Source: Halomonas citrativorans
GTDB lineage: Bacteria; Pseudomonadota; Gammaproteobacteria; Pseudomonadales; Halomonadaceae
NCBI RefSeq assembly: GCF_900163645.1
Contig: NZ_FUKM01000057.1
Span: 186,001 to 250,000 of the forward strand
DNA: 64,000 bases
Direction: 5' to 3'
Below, one piece after another: positions 37,873-46,949 of this stretch; position 1 is the first letter of the stretch, and every line of letters starts with the position of its first letter. Both the position numbers and the translations under genes were made by a program. The notes beneath the pieces were generated by a model. It did not search any database, was not told the DNA's origin, and was given only the letters and a program-made list of their open reading frames with translations.

Positions 37873-37946
37873 AATAACGCTTTATTGCTGCTAAAACCTC
37901 GAAAAATTGCTTTTCCTTAAACTTTTTTGCCTAACGTCTGAGCTAT

Positions 37947-38026
37947 GTTGATAAAGGCCGGTGTCGATACAGAACAAAGTTGATGCAGACCATCGTTGAT
38001 ACAGGCCGACACTGATACATAGCAGG
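37947..38026. repeat. Five imperfect 16-bp tandem repeats
   Basis: Units start at 37947, 37963, 37979, 37995 and 38011, each like GTTGATACAGRCC plus three variable bases. The GATA core is at the same offset in four units and GATG in one. They end 24 bp before the ribosome site of a decayed oxidoreductase gene. This could be a minisatellite, or a set of iterated protein sites in that gene's old promoter. Confidence 0.75.
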
Positions 38027-38063
38027 ATGCTAATTATCTGCAAAAGAGTAAGGAGGAGCAACC

Positions 38064-38360
38064 ACGAAAGCACGTTGCTGGCACGGCAAAAACGACGTGC
38101 GCTACGATACGGTTCCCGATCCCGAAATAGAGCATCCCCGTGATGCGATTATCAACGTAAGCAGTTGTGCCATCTGCGGCTCCTACCTTCATCTTTACGA
38201 TCACATTATGCCCGGCATGATGACCGCCGTGGATATCTGCTGGGCTCAAGCTTTAACCAAGCGGCACGCCTACAGGCGGGTATCACGCCGGATTACAGCC
38301 GCCGCAGGATTTGAAGCGCCCCTTGGAATAGAAAACGCGCTGCCCTATCCACCTATTTAA
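38064..38360 (+). pseudogene. Remnant of a zinc-dependent alcohol dehydrogenase
   Basis: A strong AGGAGGA at 38051 precedes ACG at 38064 where ATG is expected. Reading on gives [39 protein letters not shown] sequence and [11 protein letters not shown], the N-terminus of the medium-chain zinc dehydrogenase family (formaldehyde-dehydrogenase-like), with the catalytic-zinc Cys. After about 60 codons homology is lost and a frame of about 40 unrelated codons ends at 38360. Start-codon loss plus truncation mark it as a pseudogene. An in-frame internal ATG at 38223 or GTG at 38098 could still give a short useless product. Confidence 0.65.
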
Positions 38361-38550
38361 TCCACCCATTTAACCGCCTATTCACGGCGCTCATCAACAT
38401 CCAAACAAAACCCAAGCGCTGTATCTTCCGTGTTTGGGTTTTGTCATGTTTCAGCGCTATGGTGATGGCTCTATTATCCAGAACTCTATTATCCAGGTTA
38501 GCCGCGTCGTTCGCTGCTACTCATGACCGTTAACACACGGTGGAGGGGAT

Positions 38551-39222
38551 ATGAGCCACACAGCCAGCGTCAAGTCTGAAGAGTTCAGTGCATTAGAAGA
38601 GCGCTTACATAGCATCAGCCATGGGGTGGGCGCATTGTTAAGCGTTGTTGGGGCAGTGGTACTGCTGGTCATGGCGAGTATTGCCGCTCAGGTAGACCCA
38701 TGGAAACTGACAAGCCTTGGCTTGTACGGCATGACGCTGGTATTGCTATATACCGCCTCTACGCTTTATCACGGTATCCCGCATCGGCTTTGGAAGCAGC
38801 GCTTTCAACTGTTGGACCACTGCGCGATTTACTTGCTGATTGCAGGCACCTATACGCCTTTCTTACTGGTGAATATGCGCGGCCCAACGGGCTGGGCACT
38901 GTTTGCCGCCGTGTGGTCGCTGGCGCTGATAGGCATTACCTGCAAGCTGCTGTGGCCGCAGCGGCTGTCGATTTTTCGCGTGGTTATTTATTTGCTGATG
39001 GGGTGGATGATACTGCTGGCATCAGAAGAAATGGCGGCGAAGCTCTCGGTGACCGGCATCGCCTTACTGGCCGCGGGCGGCATTACGTATACGGTGGGCG
39101 TAATCTTCTATGCCGTGCGTGCGATTCCCTACAATCACGCTATTTGGCACCTCTTTGTGGTGGGAGGAAGCATCTGCCACTACTTTGCAGTAGTGGCAAC
39201 GGTACTGCCTCATACGGTGTAA
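38551..39222 (+). CDS. Hemolysin III / PAQR family membrane protein
   Basis: 223 residues, seven TM helices. PAQR features: the LHSISHGVGALL start with His, TASTLYHG, LDHCAIYLLIAGTYTPF, and C-terminal AIWHLFVVGGSICHYFAV. The His/Asp set suggests a metal-dependent membrane hydrolase as in the wider CREST superfamily. E. coli YqfA is the model. The toxin name is historical. Single gene, RBS GGAGGGGAT. Confidence 0.9.
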   Translation: MSHTASVKSEEFSALEERLHSISHGVGALLSVVGAVVLLVMASIAAQVDPWKLTSLGLYGMTLVLLYTASTLYHGIPHRLWKQRFQLLDHCAIYLLIAGTYTPFLLVNMRGPTGWALFAAVWSLALIGITCKLLWPQRLSIFRVVIYLLMGWMILLASEEMAAKLSVTGIALLAAGGITYTVGVIFYAVRAIPYNHAIWHLFVVGGSICHYFAVVATVLPHTV

Positions 39223-39236
39223 AACGCGGTGCTGGC

Positions 39237-39857
39237 TTACTGAGCGGCGGCTTGCTCGCGCTCACCGGCTTTTGCCAAGCCCGGACGCTGCGTATGGCGT
39301 TTGTGGTAGATCAAGAACGGCTCGGGCAGGCGATGCTTCATGCCGATGGCCCAGGAAAGCGTATGGGTGAGAAACAGGTCGGCCAAGGTGAAGTCGCCGC
39401 CAAGTAGCGTTTCCTGGCCCTGAAAACGGCGTTCAAGAGCGCCCAATGCGCGCTGAAACTCCCACTCTGCGGTAGGAATCACGGCCGGTACGCGTTTGTC
39501 TTCAGGTAGCGCAAAGGTGTGCTTGGCTTGGGTCCAGAGCGGCTGTTCGACTTCGGTCACGATAAAGCTTAACCACTGGTCGACCAGGGCACGCTCGGCG
39601 GCGTTAGTCGGCAGCAGTTTGCCGTTACCGTAGTGCTCGGCCAGGTAGCGGCAAATGGCCGACGATTCAAACAGGGTAAGTTCGCCATCCTCCAGTACCG
39701 GTACTTTGCCAGCCGGATGATGTGCCAGATACGCCGAGGTTTGGCCTTCCCCTTTATCCAGCGCAACATGCTGACACTGGTATTCAAGGCCCAGCTCTTC
39801 AAGCGTCCAGGCGGCACGTAGCGAGCGTGAGCGAGGATAAGTGTATAGCGTGATCAT
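39237..39857 (-). CDS. Glutathione S-transferase family protein
   Basis: 206 residues from ATG 39857 (AGGAG upstream). A thioredoxin-like N-terminal domain (TLYTYPRSRSLRAAWTLEEL, GKVPVLEDGELTLFESSAIC with the cis-Pro and Glu-Ser glutathione site) is followed by an all-helical C-terminal domain. Soluble. The catalytic Ser/Tyr would be in YPRSRS. Substrate unknown. Confidence 0.9.
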   Translation of the reverse strand: MITLYTYPRSRSLRAAWTLEELGLEYQCQHVALDKGEGQTSAYLAHHPAGKVPVLEDGELTLFESSAICRYLAEHYGNGKLLPTNAAERALVDQWLSFIVTEVEQPLWTQAKHTFALPEDKRVPAVIPTAEWEFQRALGALERRFQGQETLLGGDFTLADLFLTHTLSWAIGMKHRLPEPFLIYHKRHTQRPGLAKAGEREQAAAQ

Positions 39858-40007
39858 GGCGCGCTCCTGACAAGGTGCCAGCCGAGGCTGGCGAAAAGAA
39901 GACACTTCCAATTTAGCGGCCTGGTGTCAGGATGTCGATATTGGCAGGGTGATGGACGCGGCCTTTGCGGGGCCGCGTGTTCGGCCTGACCCCTTCTTAT
40001 AAGCAGC

Positions 40008-40775
40008 TTACGCTTGGTTATCGCGCGCCTTGCGAATGCGCTCGTAGGCATTGCCGATTTCACTGGTGCGCGCCTGGGCCACTTCACGCATGCTTTCAGG
40101 CAAGCCTTTACCGGCCAGCTTATCCGGATGGTTTTGGCTCATTAAGCGACGGTAGGCTTTTTTGATCTCGGCATCGCTTGCCTCTTCACCCACACCCAAC
40201 ACGCGGTAGGCGTCCTTAAGCGCCTCTTCACTGGCTCCTTGGGAGTTGGCGGCTGCGCCATGCAGCATGGCTTCAATCTGCTGTACTTCCGCTTCACTAC
40301 AGCCAATGCCACGCGCTACCCGCACGATCATTTCATGCTCTTCAGGATGCAAGACACCGTCAGCGGCGATAGCCGACAGCTGAACCTGTAAAAATACCTG
40401 GCGCATAACCGGTTGATGGCGGGTTAGGCGCCCGACGTTGGCAAGCTCAGCGTCCAGATCAAAGTTATCCGCACGGCCTCGCTCAAAGGCAGCGCGTGCC
40501 TTGGCCCGCTGCGCCCCCTGCAAATGCATCTGGTCAAACAGCTTTTCGGCAACGCTAAGCTCGCCTTCGGTCACTTTGCCATCGGCCTGGCAAAGGCAGC
40601 CCATAACGGAAAAAATCGACTCTAAAAAGCCTTCCTGAAGGCGCATGCGCGCCTCTCTTAACCGCTTGGCGAGGCGTCGTGCCAGCCACCAGCCCAGCAC
40701 ACCGCCAATTAACAGGCCAGTGGCGCCGCCGATGGCATAACCCACCAGGGCAAAAAATATAATCAGAAGTAACAT
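40008..40775 (-). CDS. djlA: DjlA-like membrane-anchored J-domain co-chaperone
   Basis: 255 residues. Residues 1-30 form a Gly-rich transmembrane helix. A TerB-like helical domain spans about 55-175 (MGCLCQADGKVTEGEL, IAADGVLHPEE). A C-terminal J domain has AYRVLGVGEEASDAEIKKAY and the HPD motif in QNHPDKL. It stimulates DnaK at the inner membrane and, in E. coli, affects capsule and stress signalling. Confidence 0.92.
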   Translation of the reverse strand: MLLLIIFFALVGYAIGGATGLLIGGVLGWWLARRLAKRLREARMRLQEGFLESIFSVMGCLCQADGKVTEGELSVAEKLFDQMHLQGAQRAKARAAFERGRADNFDLDAELANVGRLTRHQPVMRQVFLQVQLSAIAADGVLHPEEHEMIVRVARGIGCSEAEVQQIEAMLHGAAANSQGASEEALKDAYRVLGVGEEASDAEIKKAYRRLMSQNHPDKLAGKGLPESMREVAQARTSEIGNAYERIRKARDNQA

Positions 40776-40834
40776 GGCTCTCTCTAAGCGTCAGAAGTCG
40801 TGGGTTTGCAGCTGGGGACGGGCATTTTCAGCTA

Positions 40835-41158
40835 TTGTCGCTTGACCAAACGGTGTTTTTCGCTGAACGTAAGGCGGTAAAAGAAAGCGTGCTAACTTTT
40901 GTTGCCAGGCTTTCTGTCCGTTTGTTTGGAGAAGCGCAATGCCCTCGTTTCACCCGAGTGCCCCAAAAAGCTCTACGGTACACGATCTCAGGGTTTTTGA
41001 GTATCACAACTCGGCAGGCGGCCAACGCCCGTTCACTGTTTAAACTCAACCAGCCCGATGGGTTCGATTGCCCCGGATGCACATAGGGCGACCCTGAATA
41101 TGACTCCTCGTTTGAGTTCTGCGAGAACGGGGTAAAAGCCGCTTGAGATGCTGCATAA
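40835..41158 (+). pseudogene. Remnant of a YdeP/FdhF-type molybdopterin oxidoreductase
   Basis: The frame reads LFKLNQPDGFDCPGC at about 41038-41080, then TAG (41084), then GDPEYDSSFEFCENGVKAA, then TGA (41144). This is the hallmark N-terminus of FdhF-like/YdeP oxidoreductases, where the stops stand exactly at conserved Trp codons (CAWGDPE, KAAWDA). Both can arise from TGG by single G-to-A changes. Upstream sequence only loosely fits and downstream homology fades, so most of the ~750-codon gene is gone. No other gene is seen between 41159 and 41407. Confidence 0.75.
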
Positions 41159-41407
41159 CGGTACTTCTTCCCAAGCTGGGTGGCGCGTGCTGGTACTGCG
41201 TGAGTGATCTCATCCGTTGAATAGGTCTAAAAGCGCCAGACAGGGACTTTCAAATAAAGCAAACGCTCAAGTTTTAGGAGGGTACGCCGAAGATAGTTAA
41301 CGGGCTTTAACGCTTGTCTGTCTGAAAACCATAGCGGATACGTATATTGATGGCGACCGGATCATCAACAGCGGCATTCAACAAGATTTTTCCACAAGAG
41401 GATTGTC

Positions 41408-42091
41408 ATGAGCACTGTTAACAACGCCCACGACACGACCATGCCGTCGGTGCTGGGTAAAAAAGACAGTAATGATGAGATGGTGCATCGTATAGGCCAC
41501 TTGACCCGCCTGCTGCGGGACAGCATGAAAGAGCTGGGCTTGGATCAACAGATTAGCCAAGCGGCGCGGGCGATACCCGATGCCAATGACCGGCTTAACT
41601 ATGTGGCCTCAATGACGGAACAGGCGGCTGAGCGGGCATTGAATGCCGTTGAACGCGCGCAACCCGTGCAAGACAAGCTTGAGGAGGAGGGCGCCGCGCT
41701 TAATACGCGCTGGCAGGCAGCGGCGGCACTAGCCGTTGTAGAAAGCGACCCATCGCTTATCAAGGACACGCAGCTCTATTTGAGTGATTCGCTCCCGACC
41801 GCCACCGGGTCCACGCAAAAAGAGCTGCTTGAAATCATGATGGCCCAGGACTTCCAGGATCTCACCGGTCAGGTGATCAAGAAGATGATGGAGGTCATCC
41901 AGCTAATTGAAGAGCAGCTTGTTCAAGTGTTGGTCGACAATGTTCCTAACGTCACCGATGGGGTGAACATTGATGATAATCGCGATGAGCATGCCAAACT
42001 GCGCAATGGCCCGCAGGTAAGTGAAGGCAAGATGGATGCCGTGTCAGGGCAAGACCAGGTAGATGATTTGCTGGATGAACTCGGCTTTTAA
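41408..42091 (+). CDS. cheZ: Chemotaxis protein CheZ
   Basis: 227 residues. The long four-helix-bundle core carries the catalytic QDFQDLTGQVIKKMMEVI (Asp and Gln needed for CheY-P hydrolysis). The C-terminus ends with the CheY-binding peptide QVDDLLDELGF after an acidic linker. RBS AAGAGGA. It dephosphorylates CheY-P in the cytoplasm. It is not next to cheY, cheA or flagellar genes here, unlike the usual arrangement. Confidence 0.94.
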   Translation: MSTVNNAHDTTMPSVLGKKDSNDEMVHRIGHLTRLLRDSMKELGLDQQISQAARAIPDANDRLNYVASMTEQAAERALNAVERAQPVQDKLEEEGAALNTRWQAAAALAVVESDPSLIKDTQLYLSDSLPTATGSTQKELLEIMMAQDFQDLTGQVIKKMMEVIQLIEEQLVQVLVDNVPNVTDGVNIDDNRDEHAKLRNGPQVSEGKMDAVSGQDQVDDLLDELGF

Positions 42092-42148
42092 ACCAGCATC
42101 TCTTTCCCGGTGACCTGGCGCCCATTGTCTGGCACTTGCTTTGCGATG

Positions 42149-42168
42149 GCCGCCCGTAATAGGGCGGC
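42149..42168 (+). terminator. Hairpin between cheZ and dxs
   Basis: GCCGCCC-GTAATA-GGGCGGC, 7-bp stem between convergent genes, followed by GCTTATCT. No good U-tract. Confidence 0.4.
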
Positions 42169-42216
42169 GCTTATCTCGTTATTGAGGGTGCTTGTCGATC
42201 AGTCACGATGTTGCTT

Positions 42217-44139
42217 TTAACTTGAAAGTGAAGGCAGCCGCTGGCGAATGGCAGCTTCTATGCCCTCCGCATCCAGACCACAGTCCCGCAGCAATTCATC
42301 CGGCGTGCCGTGCTCTACAAATGCGTCGGGCAAGCCGAGATTGAGCACTTCTACCTGCACACCTTCAGCGTTGAGTAGTTCGTTAACAGCGCTTCCCGCG
42401 CCACCCGCAACGACGTTCTCTTCAAGCGTTATTAGAAGCTCATGCTCGTCGGCCGCGTGGAGGACCGCGTCGCGGTCCAGCGGCTTGATAGAGCGCATAT
42501 TGATATGCGTGGTGTTGAGCTTTTCGGCAACTTCAGCGGCGGCGGTGTTCAGGCTGCCAAACGCGAGTAGCGCAATGCGCATGCCATCGCTTTGTGACTG
42601 ACGGCGTACCTCCGCCTTGCCAATCGAAAGCGATTCCAGGTGCTCAGGAATTTCCACGCCGGGGCCGGTGCCGCGCGGGTAACGCACTGCCGCAGGGCCG
42701 GGATGATGATAGGCCGCACTCAACATGGCGCGACACTCGGCTTCATCGGCAGGTGCCAGGATGACCATGCCGGGCACGCAGCGTAAAAAGGACAAATCCA
42801 TGCTGCCGTGGTGAGTGGGGCCGTCTTCACCCACAAGGCCCGCCCGGTCGATGGCAAAGGTAACGTCCAGGTTCTGCACCGCTACGTCATGAATTAGCTG
42901 GTCATAGCCGCGCTGCAAAAATGTTGAGTAGATCGCCACCACCGGCTTCATGCCTTCACAGGCCATGCCCGCCGCGAGCGTCACAGCGTGCTGTTCGGCA
43001 ATCGCCACGTCAAAGTAGCGCGTCGGGTACTCCTTGGAGAAACGAATCAGGTCGGAGCCTTCGCGCATGGCGGGGGTAATCCCTATCAGGCGTGAATCGC
43101 TTGCGGCCATATCACACAGCCAGTCGCCGAATACGTTGCAGTATTTTCTCTTGGGGGCGGACGGCACTTTGGGCGGCGGCGTGGGTGCCACGCTGGCTTT
43201 TTCAAGTTTAGTGATGGCGTGGTAGCCAATCTGATCCGCCTCGGCGGGTAAAAAGCCTTTGCCTTTGCAGGTTTTGATATGCAGAAACTGCGGGCCATCC
43301 AGTTCGCGCAGGTTACGCAGTGTTTCGGTCAGCGTCTCAAGGTCGTGCCCGTCAATCGGGCCGATGTAGTGAAAGCCCATTTCTTCGAACAGCGTGGCGG
43401 GGCTGACCATGCCTTTCATGTGCTCTTCTGTGCGCTTGGCAATTTCCAATGCGCCGGGCAGATGAGAGAGCACTTTTTTGCCCTCTTCGCGCATTTTCAG
43501 GTAGGGCTTGCTTGCCATCATCCGGGCGAGGTACGTTGCCAGGCCACCGACATTTTCCGAGATCGACATCTCGTTGTCGTTGAGCACGACCAGCATATTA
43601 GCGTTGACGTGGCCCGCGTGGGCCAATGCTTCAAAGGCCATGCCCGCCGTGAGTGCGCCATCACCAATAATCGCGCAGACGCGGCGGTTGTCGCCTTTGG
43701 CCTGGGCGGCCAGTGCCATGCCGAGTGCCGCGGAAATAGAGGTGCTGGAGTGGCCCACGCCAAAGGTGTCGTATTCGGATTCAGCGCGGCGCGGAAATGC
43801 CGCCAGGCCGCCGTGCTGGCGAATGCTGAGCATCGCTTCACGGCGGCCGGTAAGAATTTTGTGCGGATAGGCCTGATGGCCCACGTCCCACACCAGGCGG
43901 TCCTTGGGCGTATGAAAGGCGTGGTGCAGGGCCACGCTCAGCTCTACTACCCCCAAGCCTGCGCCAAAGTGGCCGCCGGAAACGCCCACGCTATAAAGCA
44001 GGTAGGCACGCAGCTCGTCAGCCAGTTGGGCAAGCTGCTGGGTATTCATGGCCCGCAGCGCAGCGGGGTGATCAAAAGAGTCGAGCAGCGGCGTTGCCGG
44101 ACGCTCGCGGGGAATCTCGTCGAACAGCTTCATGGGCAT
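42217..44139 (-). CDS. dxs: 1-deoxy-D-xylulose-5-phosphate synthase
   Basis: 640 residues. TPP-binding [19 protein letters not shown]...N, catalytic Glu/His segments [14 protein letters not shown] and [15 protein letters not shown], and a C-terminal transketolase domain. It condenses pyruvate and glyceraldehyde-3-P, the first MEP-pathway step. Starts 1 bp after ispA ends; operon xseB-ispA-dxs. Confidence 0.96.
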   Translation of the reverse strand: MPMKLFDEIPRERPATPLLDSFDHPAALRAMNTQQLAQLADELRAYLLYSVGVSGGHFGAGLGVVELSVALHHAFHTPKDRLVWDVGHQAYPHKILTGRREAMLSIRQHGGLAAFPRRAESEYDTFGVGHSSTSISAALGMALAAQAKGDNRRVCAIIGDGALTAGMAFEALAHAGHVNANMLVVLNDNEMSISENVGGLATYLARMMASKPYLKMREEGKKVLSHLPGALEIAKRTEEHMKGMVSPATLFEEMGFHYIGPIDGHDLETLTETLRNLRELDGPQFLHIKTCKGKGFLPAEADQIGYHAITKLEKASVAPTPPPKVPSAPKRKYCNVFGDWLCDMAASDSRLIGITPAMREGSDLIRFSKEYPTRYFDVAIAEQHAVTLAAGMACEGMKPVVAIYSTFLQRGYDQLIHDVAVQNLDVTFAIDRAGLVGEDGPTHHGSMDLSFLRCVPGMVILAPADEAECRAMLSAAYHHPGPAAVRYPRGTGPGVEIPEHLESLSIGKAEVRRQSQSDGMRIALLAFGSLNTAAAEVAEKLNTTHINMRSIKPLDRDAVLHAADEHELLITLEENVVAGGAGSAVNELLNAEGVQVEVLNLGLPDAFVEHGTPDELLRDCGLDAEGIEAAIRQRLPSLSS

Positions 44140-45030
44140 CTAGTGGTCGCGCTCGATCATATAGTGGGCTAATTCGGCCAAGGGGGCGGCTTGCTCGCCT
44201 AATGGGGCGAGAGCGGCAATGGCCTCGTCAATCAGGGTGCGCGCTTTTTGTTGCGCGCCTTCCAACCCCAACAGGCTGGGATACGTCGGCTTGGCGCGTG
44301 CAGCGTCAGCGCCGGATGTTTTGCCGAGTGTCACGGTGTCACCCGTCACATCAAGGACATCATCATGAATCTGGAAGGCTAGACCAATGGCGCGCGCGTA
44401 GCGAGTCAGGGCGTTTAAACGCGGGTCGCTCTCGTCAACGGCAATCAGCCCGCCCATGCGCACTGCCGCCACAATCAGCGCACCGGTTTTATGAGCGTGC
44501 ATGTACGCTAGGGCATCCACGTCAGGGTGGCCGCCGATAGCGGCCAGATCCAGTGCTTGGCCTGCCACCATGCCCTCTCGGCCAGACGCCGTGGCAAGCG
44601 TAGTGATCAGGCTGCCAAGCCGCGGGTGAGCGGTGCGTGCCAGCACGTCAAAGGCCAGCGTTTGTAGCGCGTCGCCTGCCAGAATCGCGGTCGCTTCGTC
44701 ATAGGCGATATGCACGGTGGGCTGGCCGCGGCGCAGATCGTCGTCATCCATGGCGGGCAAGTCGTCATGAATCAATGAGTAGGCGTGGATGAGTTCAATG
44801 GCAGCGGCCGGGGCGTCGAGGTCTTTATTGCGTGCCCCCAGCGCCTGCCCAGCAAGATAAACAAGCAGCGGGCGCAAGCGCTTGCCGCCCACTAAAAGAC
44901 CGTGTCGCATGGCGTTATCAAGCCGCGGTACCACGGCGCGTTCGTCAAAAAGCGCGTTTAGGGTGGCATCTACCCGGGCATTGCTGGCCTGACGTAAGGC
45001 GGTCAATGAGGGGGCGTTGGTCGCTACCAT
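44140..45030 (-). CDS. ispA: Farnesyl diphosphate synthase
   Basis: 296 residues. The first Asp-rich motif is DDLPAMDDDDLRRG, the second DDVLDVTGD; GGKRLRPLLVYLAG binds diphosphate. It makes C15 farnesyl diphosphate from IPP/DMAPP. Overlaps xseB by 7 bp. Confidence 0.95.
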   Translation of the reverse strand: MVATNAPSLTALRQASNARVDATLNALFDERAVVPRLDNAMRHGLLVGGKRLRPLLVYLAGQALGARNKDLDAPAAAIELIHAYSLIHDDLPAMDDDDLRRGQPTVHIAYDEATAILAGDALQTLAFDVLARTAHPRLGSLITTLATASGREGMVAGQALDLAAIGGHPDVDALAYMHAHKTGALIVAAVRMGGLIAVDESDPRLNALTRYARAIGLAFQIHDDVLDVTGDTVTLGKTSGADAARAKPTYPSLLGLEGAQQKARTLIDEAIAALAPLGEQAAPLAELAHYMIERDH

Positions 45031-45311
45031 GGGGGCGTCTCCTTACCCTCGTCAGTGTCATCCTTGGGCGATTCAATATCAGCAAACGGCGTGACGTTTA
45101 AACGGCCTTCGCTATCTTCGCTCAGCGCGCGGACTTTTAGCTCGGCGGTATCCAGGCGTTGCTGGGCATCGCGCGTCAACCGTACGCCCTGCTCAAAGGC
45201 GCCCAGCGCATCTTCCAATGAGAGCTCGCCTGACTCCAGACGTTCTACGATGGTTTCCAGCTGGTCAACCGTGGTCGCAAAATCCTGCGGTGAAGGTGTG
45301 GTATCGCTCAT
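45024..45311 (-). CDS. xseB: Exodeoxyribonuclease VII small subunit
   Basis: 95 residues. Core FATTVDQLETIVERLESGELSLEDALGAFEQGVRL with the family helix pair; an acidic, less conserved C-terminus. Partner of XseA in ssDNA degradation. First gene of xseB-ispA-dxs. Confidence 0.93.
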   Translation of the reverse strand: MSDTTPSPQDFATTVDQLETIVERLESGELSLEDALGAFEQGVRLTRDAQQRLDTAELKVRALSEDSEGRLNVTPFADIESPKDDTDEGKETPPW

Positions 45312-45574
45312 TGGTCAATGCCTACTGTTTTCTGGCGCCCCATCAAAAAGGCTGCGCGTGTGCCTGCCATGACAAATGCACAGTATACACCGAGGCCAGG
45401 GGGTGGCGTCTGCCCCAGGCCGCTTTGTGCGTATGACTTGCACTGTTTTCATCTTGATAACGCACACATTTCATCAGTTCGAATCGGCCTGATGAGTGTG
45501 CAGTGTGCTACTATACGGCCTTTCCGTGAACCGATACACGGCGCACGCCGCCGACCATAGAGGTTGATTCAGCC

Positions 45575-46819
45575 ATGGCTAAAACGTCCCTGGAAAAGAG
45601 CAAGATCAAGATCCTGCTACTCGAGGGCGTCCACCAAAGTGCGGTGGACAATTTTCAAAATGCCGGATATGAAAATATCGAGCATCTGCCGACATCGCTA
45701 GATGAAGCATCGTTGATCGAAAAGATCCGTGATGTACATTTCATCGGTATTCGCTCGCGTACCCAGCTTAATGAGCGAGTATTTGCAGCGGCAGAGAAGC
45801 TGGTCGGCGTTGGCTGCTTCTGTATCGGAACCAACCAGGTGGACCTGAATGCGGCGCTAAAACGTGGTATTGCCGTGTTCAACGCGCCGTACTCCAACAC
45901 CCGTTCGGTCGCTGAGCTGGTATTGGCAGAAGCTATCATGCTGTTGCGTGGTATCCCTGAAAAAAATGCCCGTGCTCATCAGGGTGGCTGGCTGAAATCA
46001 GCCAAAAACTCGCACGAAGCACGTGGTAAAACGCTGGGTATTGTTGGCTACGGCAGCATCGGCGCGCAGCTTTCTGTGCTTGCCGAGTCGCTGGGCTTTA
46101 ACGTTATCTACTACGATATCATCACCAAACTCGGCATGGGTAATGCAAGCCAGGTCGCCAGCCTTGAAGAGCTGTTAAACCGCTCGGATGTGGTGAGCTT
46201 GCACGTACCGGACTTGCCCTCTACCCGCTGGATGATGGGCGCGAAAGAGATTGCTGCGATGAAACCAGGCGCCATCTTCATCAATGCCTCACGCGGCAGT
46301 GTCGTGGAAATTGAACCCTTGGCGGATGCCATCAAAGCAGGCCATCTCAACGGCGCTGCGGTGGATGTGTTCCCGGTGGAGCCCAAGGGTAACGATGAAG
46401 AGTTTGAAAGCCCGTTACGTGGTTTGGAAAATGTGATCCTGACCCCGCATGTGGGTGGTTCTACGCTCGAAGCCCAGGAAAATATCGGTATTGAAGTTGC
46501 CGAAAAGCTGACGACCTACTCGGATAACGGCACCACGATCACCTCGGTCAACTTCCCCGAAGTGGCGCTGCCTGCCCACCCCGATAAGCACCGCTTGCTG
46601 CATATTCATGACAACGTGCCGGGCGTGCTGTCGGAAATTAACCGCGTGCTGTCCGAAAACGGCATTAACATCTCGGGCCAGTACCTGCAGACCAACGATA
46701 AGGTCGGCTATGTGGTTATTGATGTAGACAAAGCCTACGGCCCGCAAGCGCTGGAAGCATTGAGGCAGGTAGAGCACACGCTGAAAATCCGTGCGCTTTA
46801 CTCAGCGCACAATAGCTAG
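45575..46819 (+). CDS. serA: D-3-phosphoglycerate dehydrogenase
   Basis: 414 residues, E. coli-like type. NAD-binding GIVGYGSIGAQL, substrate residues CFCIGTNQVDL, catalytic Arg/Glu/His in INASRGSVVEI and TPHVGGST, and a C-terminal ACT domain (HNVPGVLSEINRVLSENGIN) for serine feedback. First step of serine synthesis. RBS AGAGGT. Divergent from xseB; the 263-bp region between shows no clear operator. Confidence 0.96.
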   Translation: MAKTSLEKSKIKILLLEGVHQSAVDNFQNAGYENIEHLPTSLDEASLIEKIRDVHFIGIRSRTQLNERVFAAAEKLVGVGCFCIGTNQVDLNAALKRGIAVFNAPYSNTRSVAELVLAEAIMLLRGIPEKNARAHQGGWLKSAKNSHEARGKTLGIVGYGSIGAQLSVLAESLGFNVIYYDIITKLGMGNASQVASLEELLNRSDVVSLHVPDLPSTRWMMGAKEIAAMKPGAIFINASRGSVVEIEPLADAIKAGHLNGAAVDVFPVEPKGNDEEFESPLRGLENVILTPHVGGSTLEAQENIGIEVAEKLTTYSDNGTTITSVNFPEVALPAHPDKHRLLHIHDNVPGVLSEINRVLSENGINISGQYLQTNDKVGYVVIDVDKAYGPQALEALRQVEHTLKIRALYSAHNS

Positions 46820-46871
46820 GTTGGGCAGCAGCGAGGCTTGGTGACAACGCAAAATGCTTGGCTGATGGCGT

Positions 46872-46907
46872 AAAAAAACGGCTCCCGAAAGGGGGCCGTT
46901 TTGGTTG
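46872..46907. terminator. Bidirectional terminator between serA and pirin
   Basis: Stem AACGGCTCCC / GGGGGCCGTT with a GAAA loop, T-rich on the + side and seven T's on the - side. It serves both convergent genes. Confidence 0.9.
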
Positions 46908-46949
46908 TTAAGGCAGATGGCTCTAAGCAAAAGAGCCTAAGCAAGAGGG

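Noticed and set aside
37891..38073. 60-aa hydrophobic ORF on the minus strand over the 16-bp repeats
   Set aside because: It arises from the repeat array; 16-bp units shift the frame, there is no ribosome site, and no family is recognised.
38700..39407. 235-aa ORF overlapping the hemolysin-III-like gene
   Set aside because: Frame-shifted shadow of a well-supported membrane protein.
43279..44172. 297-aa plus-strand ORF opposite dxs
   Set aside because: Shadow of dxs; biased composition and no domain.
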